57,028 bases of DNA from Alkalihalobacillus deserti (GCF_020734105.1 NZ_JAJAFR010000023.1:1-57028), one strand, 5' to 3'; shown: positions 34,633 through 41,607, numbered from the stretch's first letter. Program-made: numbers and translations. Notes: a model not told the origin generated them from the letters alone.

Positions 34633-34788
34633 CTAAAATTTAGGCAAAATATATTGCACTAAAAACCATAAAATTATGACAAGGATAATCACATAGGCGG
34701 CGTACTTAATAAAAGTTGCCGCCACTTTACTAGGATCAGACTTTTTTTCTTTTCTTTCAATTTCAATATCTTCATTTCTCTGAGACAT
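34633..34788 (-). CDS. Small single-pass membrane protein
   Basis: 51 residues. A charged N-terminal half (MSQRNEDIEIERKEKKSDPS) is followed by one membrane segment at ~25-46 (FIKYAAYVIILVIILWFLVQ) and a short tail YILPKF. GGGAG lies eight bases before ATG 34788. The gene is convergent with the VTT gene. It is too short for any named family I recognise, but the reading frame, binding site and membrane pattern support a real gene. Confidence 0.65.
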   Translation of the reverse strand: MSQRNEDIEIERKEKKSDPSKVAATFIKYAAYVIILVIILWFLVQYILPKF

Positions 34789-35064
34789 GGTTTCAACTCC
34801 CTATCAATTGTGAGGATTTATGTCTTGTCTTAATGGACTTTTCCCAACACACACTGATTTCAAACTTACTATTTTGGGTCTAGCTATCTTTGCAAATGGG
34901 AGATGTGAAAACCAAACAGTGAAAGTACAACCACCCAGAGGCATTCTTATTTACTTGTTTGCTAACGAGCGATTTAAGTACAGGTTTAAGGTAGAAAAAG
35001 CGGGGTATTAACTAGATAAGTGATAAAAGCAAGGTAGCTAGATGGCAGAAAGGGGGCACACAAA
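34789..35064. other. Intergenic stretch
   Basis: A 63-codon frame from ATG 34820 (MSCLNGLFPTHTDFKLTILG...) has only a weak binding site (GTGAGGA) and no recognisable domain; I do not count it as a gene. Confidence 0.3.
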
Positions 35065-35133
35065 ATGCTTCGCACTATTTTAATGATAATAGGAGCAATT
35101 GTAGTTATTGGAGTTATTATCAGTCTTCTCTAA
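35065..35133 (+). CDS. 22-residue membrane peptide
   Basis: MLRTILMIIGAIVVIGVIIS LL: one hydrophobic helix with an N-terminal Arg. GGGGG/AAGGGG lies eight bases upstream of ATG 35065. Short single-helix peptides of this type occur in many bacilli. Context (between small genes) gives no function. Confidence 0.5.
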   Translation: MLRTILMIIGAIVVIGVIISLL

Positions 35134-35188
35134 TAAAATGATCATCCTAGAGCATTTCAGAATTCACCATAAACAAATGAAAGGATAA

Positions 35189-35425
35189 ATGAAAACGATG
35201 TATAAACTGTTATTTACTTTAAAAAAGCGTAAAGGCATTCAAGCTCACGTGTTAGATAAACAAGAAGATGTCATTCATCTGCTCTATCTGCACCCACGTT
35301 CTTTAAAGCCAAAGGAGGATATCCCCCCTAATTTAACAAAATACTTAGCAAAGATGAAGGAAGCGATTAAAGAAGGGGATTCTTTTCATCAACTAGATGA
35401 CTTGAGGGAAAGTCCTGGTGCCTGA
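35189..35425 (+). CDS. Small basic protein, unknown
   Basis: 78 residues (MKTMYKLLFTLKKRKGIQAH...), basic and soluble, with LYLHPRSLKPKEDIPPNLTK in the middle. AAAGGA precedes ATG 35189. The C-terminal residues ESPGA come from repeat-D-like DNA (GTCCTGGTGCCTGAACACC), so the natural end was altered here too. A truncated MITE follows 15 bases later. Function unknown. Confidence 0.55.
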   Translation: MKTMYKLLFTLKKRKGIQAHVLDKQEDVIHLLYLHPRSLKPKEDIPPNLTKYLAKMKEAIKEGDSFHQLDDLRESPGA

Positions 35426-35440
35426 ACACCGACCCTTTAA

Positions 35441-35582
35441 GAGCTTGTTCAAAAAGAGAAGACCGCTCTTTTTGAACTTTTAGTATCCTCTCTCCTAATG
35501 CGGAGTTGCAATGGACTTACTCACTGCGCGTCGATCCGAGAAAACCACTCGGATCGACTTAAAACATTGCAGTGGCTTCGCT
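35441..35582 (-). mobile_element. MITE-like element A, copy 2 (truncated)
   Basis: It begins with GAGCTTGTTCAAAAAG (hairpin with CTTTTTGAAC) and contains the shared core (CTCCTAATGCGGAGTTGCAA, TCGATCCGAG...CTCGGATCGA). It stops inside the right arm at GTGGCTTCGCT, so the second end is missing. Orientation is opposite to copy 1. Confidence 0.7.
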
Positions 35583-35612
35583 AATGGGAGGTTCTAATAA
35601 GCTACTTAACTA

Positions 35613-36071
35613 TTAGGACTTCTCCTTATAATCCCATAGAATCGCTGGTTGCTCGCCATCTAAAGACACATACACATACTGGACAAAATTGAAATGTCCA
35701 TATTTTCCGTTATACTCCTTCGTAACAACGACTTCATATGCTTCCATTGGCTTAGCATCCTTCGTCATTTTCCAGCTTTTTATTTTTTTTGGTTTGGTCA
35801 TAGAGTAGGTAAACGTATCTGCCCCAAAATGGCTCATAAACGTATGTACTCGGTCTTGCATATAGGCGGATTTGGAAAACTTATTTTTCATTTCTGAGTG
35901 AAGTAATTCCCAAGAGGAATCAAAGTCTGCTTCTTGTTCCGCACTATAAAATTGGTCTACTATTTTATGCGCTTGTTGATTCTCGGAGGGGAGTAGGATC
36001 AAAATGAAAGTAACAAATGCAATTAAAGCGATTGGGATCATAAGTATGAATGATGGTTTCTGTTTTCGCAT
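35613..36071 (-). CDS. Membrane-anchored NTF2-like protein, unknown
   Basis: 152 residues. The N-terminal anchor helix is ~8-27 (SFILMIPIALIAFVTFILIL), followed by an extracytoplasmic domain whose AHKIVDQFYSAEQEADFDSS WELLHSEMK opening is typical of NTF2-like / DUF4829-type small domains. The rest alternates strands (AYEVVVTKEYNGKYGHFNFV). AGAGGTGG precedes ATG 36071. Function unknown; probably faces the outside of the cell. Confidence 0.65.
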   Translation of the reverse strand: MRKQKPSFILMIPIALIAFVTFILILLPSENQQAHKIVDQFYSAEQEADFDSSWELLHSEMKNKFSKSAYMQDRVHTFMSHFGADTFTYSMTKPKKIKSWKMTKDAKPMEAYEVVVTKEYNGKYGHFNFVQYVYVSLDGEQPAILWDYKEKS

Positions 36072-36334
36072 TGGGTTCCACCTCTGTTTTTTCTAGGGTT
36101 GTATCAAATCCTATTCCTTATTTGCGAATGTTATGAGCAGTTTTTAAAACGTGCTGGGATGGTGCTAGTAAAGAATGCTGCTGAGTTACTGTCTGACCCC
36201 AGTGCTTTTTAGTATTAGTGCAGTGGGGGCCAGGCACTGAAATCACATCATTCGTATTACTAGTTTAATAAGCGTTATACTGTTTAAAAGTAGTTTAATT
36301 GTATGGCAGAACATACAATAATTAGAGAAAGAAC
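36072..36334. other. Intergenic stretch with repeat-D-like pieces
   Basis: ACTGTCTGACCCCAGTGC at 36190-36210 and CAGTGGGGGCCAGGCACTGA at 36220-36240 are inverted pieces of the dispersed GTGCCTG family. No gene is seen. Confidence 0.4.
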
Positions 36335-36508
36335 GAGGCCACTGAAAAAGTCCCTTTTAGCAGATTCGAGGAAGTAGCAATGGCTCCACACGTTGCGCGC
36401 CTGCTATGAGAAACCCACTCATAGCAGGCTTAAGACAAAGCAACGGTTCCGCTCATTGCTTAAAGGCCACTGAAAAAGGTAAAAATCGTACCTTTTTCAG
36501 CGGCCTCA
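36335..36508. mobile_element. MITE-like element B
   Basis: 174 bp bounded by GAGGCCACTGAAAAAG and, inverted, CTTTTTCAGCGGCCTC (one mismatch). The centre holds the palindrome CTGCTATGAG...CTCATAGCAG. The plan of end hairpins, a central palindrome and a GCTCATTGCTT segment is the same as in element A, but the sequences differ. There is no coding capacity. Confidence 0.75.
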
Positions 36509-36717
36509 GAAAGAACCTGCTTTTTTACTGAAATTGAATCCTCCTTTTCAAACTAAAGTCAGATGCAGGAACAGAATGACATGGGGGGCACATGGCCGTT
36601 ATTCAGATAGGTTCTGAAAGGTTCAAGATGCTAGGGTAGGTACTTTATCGGTTGGGATATACGGAAGCTTAGTAGATTATATAAAGGATCGAGAGTTAGA
36701 GTAAGGAGATAATCATC

Positions 36718-36846
36718 ATGAAGAAAGACCAGGAAAGTTTTAACTTTGTATTTTGGATTTCTATGGTATTCATTACTGTATTTATTATTTTTGGGGCTGT
36801 ATGGCCTGATCGTCTTTCGCAGTTCCTCCCTAATATTGATAAATAG
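36718..36846 (+). pseudogene. N-terminal fragment resembling a BCCT transporter
   Basis: 42 residues with a good binding site (AAGGAG, eight bases before ATG 36718). NFVFWISMVFITVFIIFGAV is a first membrane helix and WPDRLSQF the following loop, as in BCCT (glycine betaine/carnitine/choline) carriers. The frame then stops and repeat D begins within 45 bases. It is most likely a gene whose remainder was deleted, although a small membrane peptide is possible. Confidence 0.5.
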
Positions 36847-36887
36847 GTGTCGAAACTTTAGTATGTCCATTATAAGAGGTACACAGT

Positions 36888-36951
36888 ACTGTCTCCACCC
36901 GGAATTTGTCGAAGTCAGAGCGGTTCCGGTTCTATGGCACCACTTATGGAC
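36888..36951 (+). repeat. Dispersed repeat D plus CACTTATGGAC sub-motif
   Basis: ACTGTCTCCACCCGGAATTT followed by GTCGAAG matches the repeat-D consensus. GGTTCTATGGCACCACTTATGGAC-like DNA follows; the same sub-motif occurs near 10331, 40737 and 41535. Confidence 0.65.
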
Positions 36952-37234
36952 AAAAACGTTGATTTTGATTTGGATGGTTGGATTAGATCGACGAATTTAT
37001 TTTGTAGCAATTTAAGTCCTTACAAAGCGCAAGAGTAGGTTGTCATTTATAACAGATAGGATTCCTCCCTAAATAGTACGAGTAGGTAGTTAGAGATTAA
37101 CGGAAAAGAAAAAATGATTAATTTTGCGAAATTAGAATAGATCTCTATCTTTTATTAGCTAATAGCCAATATAGTATGTATCATCTTCAATAACACTCCC
37201 CCTTCAAATTAAATAAGAACAATTAAACGCTGTA
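36952..37234. other. AT-rich intergenic stretch
   Basis: No gene or clear signal seen. Confidence 0.35.
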
Positions 37235-37450
37235 CTAAAGTTTTATAAAATTTTGATTCTGATTTAAACTTTCCTTAATGCTAATTCTATGACTTTTGGA
37301 AACAGGCACTGAATAAAAAAATTTATACTCTGCGATATCTTGACAAAATACACAAGATCCTACAAAATCTTTATTCCCAATATAAACAATATGTGGTGTG
37401 TGAAGACAGTTGATCCCATTTTTTATATGATTTTTACAAACTAATAACAA
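37235..37450 (-). CDS. Small cysteine-containing protein, possibly zinc-binding
   Basis: 71 residues from TTG 37450, chosen because GGGAGGG lies exactly seven bases upstream. The sequence LLLVCKNHIKNGINCLHTPH, then IVYIGNKDFVGSCVFCQDIA, holds four Cys and several His, spaced C-x8-C and C-x2-C, which could bind a metal. The C-terminal part is polar. I do not recognise the family; the atypical start lowers confidence. Confidence 0.45.
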   Translation of the reverse strand: MLLVCKNHIKNGINCLHTPHIVYIGNKDFVGSCVFCQDIAEYKFFYSVPVSKSHRISIKESLNQNQNFIKL

Positions 37451-37860
37451 GAATGTGCCCTCCCTACTCAAGTTATACTTCCATCGATAACTCCTATTGT
37501 TATTACTTAATACGCAAGGTAAATATTTATGATAAAAATATTAATATAAAAATAAAAATTTATCAGAATCTTCAGTTTTGTCTCAGCATCTGTTTAGACC
37601 GAAAAGAAAGCGCTTTAATAAATGCGTTTGTTTTTCAATATTTTGCAAATGCAACACCCCATGTACATCTAAGCTTATTATTATGATAAGTTTTTTCGCT
37701 AAAGAAGAACAGGGGAAACTTTTCCAAAAGTAGTGCTTCTAATAATCAATTAAGGCCTACGTACTTTATAAAAGTGTAATCGGACTATCATTTCTTCGTT
37801 TGCTTTTTTATAATAGGATTATATTTTAAAAGAGATTCTCAATAGTCAAGGAGGTAAGAA
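37451..37860. other. Intergenic stretch upstream of the ferredoxin
   Basis: It contains a TATAAT hexamer at 37809-37814, 47 bases before the ferredoxin start, without a clear -35 box. A 77-codon plus frame at 37453 lacks protein-like features and overlaps the minus-strand binding site. Confidence 0.4.
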
Positions 37861-38250
37861 ATGATGATATCACGGAAATTAACGGTTGGTTCTTTAAAAG
37901 AAAAAGCAAAAGCAATGCCTGATCATTCGGTTATTCAAAAGACCGTACCTTCTCAACTCAAAAGGAAACCGGAGAAACGAGCAATAAACAAAATAAAAAT
38001 CATCCAAAACAATAAAAATTATACGGTCATTTCAAATCAGAAAAAGAGTTCACTTCTTGACTTAGCATTGGAACAAAGCCAAATGCTTTCTTATAAATGT
38101 AAAAAAGGTTCGTGTGGGAAATGCATGGTGGAGGTTCTGTCTGGAGCTTCGTGTTTAGAAGCGGTAACTAAACAAGAGAGAGAAACACTAAAAGGAAATC
38201 TTGAACGTAATTATCGGTTATCCTGTCAAGCCATTGTAAATTGTAAGTAA
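37861..38250 (+). CDS. 2Fe-2S ferredoxin with N-terminal encapsulin-targeting peptide
   Basis: 129 residues. The C-terminal plant-type 2Fe-2S fold has Cys80-x4-Cys85-x2-Cys88 (YKCKKGSCGKCMVEV) and Cys122 (RLSCQAI). The N-terminus MMISRKLTVGSLKEKAKAMP carries LTVGSLK, the same tag as the C-terminus of the IMEF cargo at 40029-40646, so the protein should be packed inside the encapsulin. A ~40-residue basic linker separates tag and domain. In IMEF systems such a ferredoxin is thought to reduce stored ferric iron for release. AGGAGG precedes the start. It lies 0.9 kb from the shell gene on the other strand. Confidence 0.85.
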   Translation: MMISRKLTVGSLKEKAKAMPDHSVIQKTVPSQLKRKPEKRAINKIKIIQNNKNYTVISNQKKSSLLDLALEQSQMLSYKCKKGSCGKCMVEVLSGASCLEAVTKQERETLKGNLERNYRLSCQAIVNCK

Positions 38251-38310
38251 TCGACCATAAATAAACATCAAATATTGGTAAGTTGAATAAAAGTAATAGT
38301 ACACGGATAC

Positions 38311-38472
38311 TGAACCTTTACTATCCTCTCTCCTAATGCGGAGTTGCAATGGCTTCACTCACTGCGCGTCGATCCGAGAAAACCACTCGGAGCGACTTAA
38401 AACATGGCAGTGGCTGCGCTCATTGCTTAGAGCTAGTTCAAAAAGGGAAGACCACCCTTTTTGAACTAGCTC
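38311..38472 (-). mobile_element. MITE-like element A, copy 3 (one end short)
   Basis: It starts abruptly at GAACCTTTACTATCC, so the first hairpin is missing, and runs through the shared core to a complete terminal hairpin GAGCTAGTTCAAAAAGGG...CCCTTTTTGAACTAGCTC. It separates the ferredoxin from the Fur-box gene. Confidence 0.7.
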
Positions 38473-38512
38473 TATTAGTAAGAATTATCTAAAAAAAGGT
38501 AGCAATTTCATA

Positions 38513-38577
38513 TTGACACTTCTCAACTTATGTCTTAAAATGAGAACCAATATCACTGAAGATGAGTATTATTCTCA
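38513..38577 (+). promoter_or_regulatory. Sigma-A promoter with two Fur-box-like dyads
   Basis: TTGACA (38513-38518) and TAAAAT (38536-38541) are 17 bp apart. Directly downstream lie TGAGAACCAATATCA (38541-38555) and TGAGTATTATTCTCA (38563-38577). These are 7-1-7 inverted repeats matching the Fur consensus TGATAATNATTATCA at 11 and 12 of 14 fixed positions by my alignment. This places the next gene under probable iron repression. Confidence 0.6.
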
Positions 38578-38596
38578 ATAGTAGGGAGTGTGGAAT

Positions 38597-39073
38597 ATGA
38601 GCTATTCAATCAATGGTTTTCAAGATTTTTATACGGTACTTTCTAATGAACGGAAAATTGGTGGAGTGATTGAGGCGGAAAATATTAAATTAAGAACTGG
38701 AGAGGTGTTTCATTCTCCTGTTTTCACAAACATAGACTATTCTGGCTCTGTTTTTTACTCAGTAGGCTTCATTTCAGATGAAGGAGTTCGGATGATTGTT
38801 CATGTAAATGATATTAGTACGATCACATCACCCCTTCATAAAAAAGTGGCCATGATGAATAATGAGTACTACAAAGCATTGAAAATGAAGGAAAAAGTAA
38901 TGTATTTAAAAAGACTTTATAAGGCCGACCAAGGTGCTTTTACAAAGCCATTCTTAGAAGAAGTAAAATTGATTATAGAAGATATAGGTATCAGTTCTAT
39001 TGAAAATGATAAAGAACTTAGTAAAGAACTTCTTTTAAAGGTTAGTAACAATAAAGTAATAAAAATTGCATAA
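38597..39073 (+). CDS. Unknown protein, probable iron-regulated neighbour of the encapsulin
   Basis: 158 residues from ATG 38597 (GGGAG eight bases upstream; the upstream GTG lies inside that site). No signal peptide or membrane helix. The N-terminal half is beta-rich (VLSNERKIGGVIEAENIKLR, YSGSVFYSVGFISDEGVRMI); the C-terminal half is helical and Lys/Glu-rich. No Cys or metal-binding cluster is seen, and no LTVGSL tag. It has its own promoter with two Fur-like dyads and a terminator shared with the convergent encapsulin operon. I do not recognise the family. Confidence 0.7.
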   Translation: MSYSINGFQDFYTVLSNERKIGGVIEAENIKLRTGEVFHSPVFTNIDYSGSVFYSVGFISDEGVRMIVHVNDISTITSPLHKKVAMMNNEYYKALKMKEKVMYLKRLYKADQGAFTKPFLEEVKLIIEDIGISSIENDKELSKELLLKVSNNKVIKIA

Positions 39074-39081
39074 AAAGATAA

Positions 39082-39130
39082 AGGGTAACTTAAAATGTTA
39101 ACAAACAACACCTAAGTCACCCTCTTTTTT
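39082..39130 (+). terminator. Terminator of the Fur-box gene
   Basis: AGGGTAACTTA (39082-39092) pairs with TAAGTCACCCT (39113-39123; one mismatch), followed by T6. Confidence 0.6.
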
Positions 39131-39149
39131 ATTAGCGTGTTTAAATAAG

Positions 39150-39179
39150 AAGAGGATTCAATAAGGTAGCAATCCTCTT
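39150..39179 (-). terminator. Terminator of the encapsulin operon
   Basis: AAGAGGATT / AATCCTCTT form a perfect 9-bp stem immediately after the shell gene stop. The minus-strand tail is T-rich (CTTCTTATTTA). Confidence 0.6.
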
Positions 39180-40028
39180 TTACTCATTAGCATCTTCTAG
39201 AGTGCAGATCGCACTTGGACGCTTGATACGCGGTACAATACACTCATATATTCTGAAAAAATGATTCATATTTTCACTATCCATATAGGCTGTTTCGATA
39301 TCTTCAGCAATGACAAGGTCAAGATTATGTCTTCCTGTTGCGATAAGAACCCCTGACTGTCCTTTCAGAACGGGTGATTGGAAAACCCCGTCTGTCACTA
39401 GTTCACGTATATGCTCAATTTCAAGAACATTGGTACCTTGATGAACACGATGGAGCAACGCAAATAAATCAGGAGATAACACGAGTGCATACGGTCCGCT
39501 CTGTCCCATTTTCAGCAGCTTATTTCGTGCTTCAACAACATCAGTAAAGGCATTACCGGATTTCATCCAATCTGAACGAATGTGAGATAAGTGTCCTTTT
39601 ACATTTGTCAGACCTGGAACATGAAATTGTTTTGAACCATTAAAAATAAGATCGTCTTCAAGTAAAGCAGTTTGTGCGACAGCGTTGGCTGCTGGTGAAA
39701 AATCAATTGGAATATCTAGCGCTTTTGCCTGTTCAATGTCCCGCCAAAACAAACCAAAGTCTTTGTATAGTAATGGAATATTAAGATGAATTCGTTGAGT
39801 AGATGAAGAAATATCTAACTCTTCACCATGATAACTTAAGCTCCCACGCTCGGATTCTTCAAAAATGTCGTTTATGACAGACTGAACTCCTTGACCAAGT
39901 GGGCCATAAATGTCAATAAAACGTCTTCCTATTAAATTACGGCGGGCATTTTCGATAACAATCTCATCTAAAGCTTCCCATTCCCTTTCATTTAAAGGGG
40001 CATCATGGTATTTCTGAACTTTATTCAT
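39180..40028 (-). CDS. Family 1 encapsulin shell protein (IMEF type)
   Basis: 282 residues, the length of the large T=4 encapsulin of Quasibacillus thermotolerans. The HK97-fold signs are the N-terminal arm APLNEREWEALDEIVIENAR RNLIGRRFIDIYGPLG, the E-loop/P-domain stretch LNIPLLYKDFGLFWRDIEQA, and the C-terminal HNLDLVIAEDIETAYMDSEN with FFRIYECIVPRIKRPSAI. It self-assembles into a protein shell that holds tagged cargo. The start codon directly abuts the stop of the IMEF cargo gene, so the two are expressed together. Confidence 0.92.
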   Translation of the reverse strand: MNKVQKYHDAPLNEREWEALDEIVIENARRNLIGRRFIDIYGPLGQGVQSVINDIFEESERGSLSYHGEELDISSSTQRIHLNIPLLYKDFGLFWRDIEQAKALDIPIDFSPAANAVAQTALLEDDLIFNGSKQFHVPGLTNVKGHLSHIRSDWMKSGNAFTDVVEARNKLLKMGQSGPYALVLSPDLFALLHRVHQGTNVLEIEHIRELVTDGVFQSPVLKGQSGVLIATGRHNLDLVIAEDIETAYMDSENMNHFFRIYECIVPRIKRPSAICTLEDANE

Positions 40029-40646
40029 TTATATAACCTCCTTCTTCCCTTTCAAACTTCCAACTGTCAATCTTTTCATAGGTTTCTTTTCTGTTACTCG
40101 TTCGTTATGATCTTCATGATCATGTGCCGGTGTTGTTGTGTATTTTTCTATTTTTAAGCTGTCATTAACTCCTTCTTTTTCATCTGTTGGGATAGAGCCC
40201 GCCGCGAAAGCAGCACCATCGAATTGTTGATTTAGCAAATTCATAATGCCTTTAATCGTTTGATAATCTGTATTCGTTGTATTTCTCATTTGGTGTAAAC
40301 GTTCGGCATACTCGGTATCCTTAAATGTAAACAGTGCTAGATCAAGATGTTCAAGAAAATTATGGAGTCCAAATTTCTCAAGACTAATATCTTGTAGTAA
40401 ACGGATAAATTCGGTATTCTCAGGTGTTTGTAGTAGTTCACTTTCTAGAGAAGATTCCATTTTGGGGATTAAAGCATTAAGACGATCTAAGCGTTGTTCT
40501 TCTTCTTCATAAATGTGATGGTAATAGAGTCGTTCATGATCATCTTTAGCATTTTCAATTCTTGGTGTGAGGATATCCATGAAGTTATGTATGTCGTCTT
40601 TTGTTCTTAGAAACATCTTTCTTAACTCTATAAATTGTTCTGACAT
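40029..40646 (-). CDS. IMEF ferritin-like cargo protein
   Basis: 205 residues. The N-terminal ~145 residues form a helical, ferritin-like bundle (FLRTKDDIHNFMDILTPRIE, YYHHIYEEEEQRLDRL, KFGLHNFLEHLDLALFTFKD) with Glu/His pairs suited to di-iron binding. A flexible linker with HDHEDHNER leads to the terminal encapsulation tag KRLTVGSLKGKK. IMEF proteins oxidise ferrous iron and mineralise it in the shell. AGGAGG precedes ATG 40646. It is the first gene of the two-gene cargo-shell operon. Confidence 0.88.
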   Translation of the reverse strand: MSEQFIELRKMFLRTKDDIHNFMDILTPRIENAKDDHERLYYHHIYEEEEQRLDRLNALIPKMESSLESELLQTPENTEFIRLLQDISLEKFGLHNFLEHLDLALFTFKDTEYAERLHQMRNTTNTDYQTIKGIMNLLNQQFDGAAFAAGSIPTDEKEGVNDSLKIEKYTTTPAHDHEDHNERVTEKKPMKRLTVGSLKGKKEVI

Positions 40647-40922
40647 ATTTTACCTCCTTTAGGCATAAATTTGGGTATACCAATTGTATTGCCATTTTTA
40701 ATGGATTATAAACCTATATCGCAAAATGAGGAGAAGGTTCCAGGCACTACTTATGATTTGGGTGGAAAAAGCAAAAAGAAGTGAAAGACGTCACAGTGTC
40801 TTAAGTGCCTGCGCCCCGTCGGTTTAATAAGTAACCTTCATAACTGGTGGGGGCGTTTGTAGAGTCGCTAAAATACTGCTATCTTAGCGGTTTTTTATTG
40901 GGAAATAGAACTTAAACTTAAA
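40647..40922. other. Upstream region of the encapsulin operon
   Basis: The minus-strand promoter should lie here: TATAAT occurs on that strand near 40705, without a clear -35. Repeat-D-like pieces are at 40734-40760 (GGTTCCAGGCACTACTTATG) and 40797-40820. The hairpin CGCTAA...TTAGCG with T6 (40872-40903) is a plus-strand terminator-like element. No gene is seen. Confidence 0.4.
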
Positions 40923-41116
40923 GAGCTTGTTCAAAAAGGGAAGACCGCCCTTTTTGAACCTTTAATATCCTCTTTCCTAATGCGGAGTGGCAATGGCTTC
41001 ACTCACTGCGCGTCTATCCGAGAAAACCACTCGGATAGACTTAAAACATTGCAGTGGCTTCGCTCATTGCTTCGAGTTTGTTCAAAAAGGGAAGACCGCC
41101 CTTTTTGAACAAACTC
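40923..41116 (-). mobile_element. MITE-like element A, copy 4 (full length)
   Basis: 194 bp with GAGCTTGTTCAAAAAGGG at one end and, inverted, CCCTTTTTGAACAAACTC at the other. Both end hairpins and the central palindrome CTATCCGAG...CTCGGATAG are present. An 87-codon open frame overlaps it but is not a gene. Confidence 0.8.
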
Positions 41117-41157
41117 TTAAACATGTATTTCAAATGTATATTTTCCTTAGTATAAAA

Positions 41158-41178
41158 TCTGACGTAAATACGTACAGA
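41158..41178. promoter_or_regulatory. Imperfect dyad upstream of a short ORF
   Basis: TCTGACGTAAATACGTACAG-A is an imperfect palindrome (TCTG-ACGTA/TACGT-CAGA). A TATGAT hexamer at about 41194 could serve as the -10 of the 24-codon ORF that follows. Confidence 0.3.
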
Positions 41179-41236
41179 TTTTTATGTCATTGGTATGATG
41201 AATATAACAAAAAGAGATTATATAGGAGGCATTCAA

Positions 41237-41311
41237 ATGACAAATACTAAACTTAAAAACCCAGGAATCTTTGCTATGATAGCTCTAACTTGGACGGTGC
41301 TTTTTGGATAA
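41237..41311 (+). CDS. 24-residue hydrophobic short ORF
   Basis: MTNTKLKNPGIFAMIALTWT VLFG. AGGAGG lies nine bases before ATG 41237. The sequence is a basic start followed by one hydrophobic helix. It may be a small membrane peptide or the surviving start of a transporter gene lost by rearrangement next to repeat D. Confidence 0.4.
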   Translation: MTNTKLKNPGIFAMIALTWTVLFG

Positions 41312-41376
41312 ATGATAGAAGGAAAATGAGAGTAGGAGAGGTGGCTTGATGGGCTGCTTCTCCTGCTTTTTGTGTG

Positions 41377-41528
41377 CGTGTCTGTCCCCACTCGGAATTT
41401 GTCGAAGATTGTCAGATTAATAGGTTGCCAGCCCTCCGACACTTAAGGCGCGAGCGTAATATCATTTCGGTGGACAATTAAACATCTAAACACCCGCTTT
41501 AGCTAATAGCTTGGCAGGTGTTTTTTTA
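41377..41528 (+). repeat. Composite repeat D+E, copy 1 (left of the DsrE/ABC operon)
   Basis: Repeat D (CGTGTCTGTCCCCACTCGGA...AGATTAATAGG, 41377-41424) is followed by a second block: CTTAAGGCGCGAGCGTAATA, TCATTTCGGTGGACAATTAA, and a terminator hairpin ACACC...AGCTAATAGCT...GGTGT with T7 (41489-41528). The same D+E order recurs at 44521-44680 in the same orientation, and block E alone at 53407-53510. Confidence 0.75.
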
Positions 41529-41579
41529 GTGTGGGTGCCAGACACCACTTATTCATTCGCTTTTTTTCGACAAAGTCAT
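41529..41579. repeat. GTGCCAGACACCACTTAT sub-motif
   Basis: GTGGGTGCCAGACACCACTT at 41532-41551 belongs to the sub-family also seen near 10331, 36932 and 40737. Confidence 0.45.
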
Positions 41580-41607
41580 TTGCAAAATACAGTTGTTCAT
41601 TTATAAT
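41580..41607 (+). promoter_or_regulatory. Promoter of the DsrE/ABC operon
   Basis: TTGCAA (41580-41585) and TATAAT (41602-41607) with 16-bp spacing. The dyad CATAGT...ACTATG (41609-41625) lies directly downstream in the likely transcription start region and may be an operator. Confidence 0.6.

Noticed and set aside
34820..35011. 63-codon plus-strand frame
   Set aside because: Weak binding site, no domain, no sign of conserved coding pattern.
37453..37686. 77-codon plus-strand frame
   Set aside because: Low-complexity translation and overlap with a better minus-strand gene start.
37815..37860. Fur box before the ferredoxin
   Set aside because: AAGAGATTCTCAAT has a short dyad but does not fit the 7-1-7 pattern well enough to claim.
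39180..40028. Encapsulin shell protein as a phage capsid gene
   Set aside because: No portal, terminase or tail genes are near, and it is paired with a tagged IMEF cargo.
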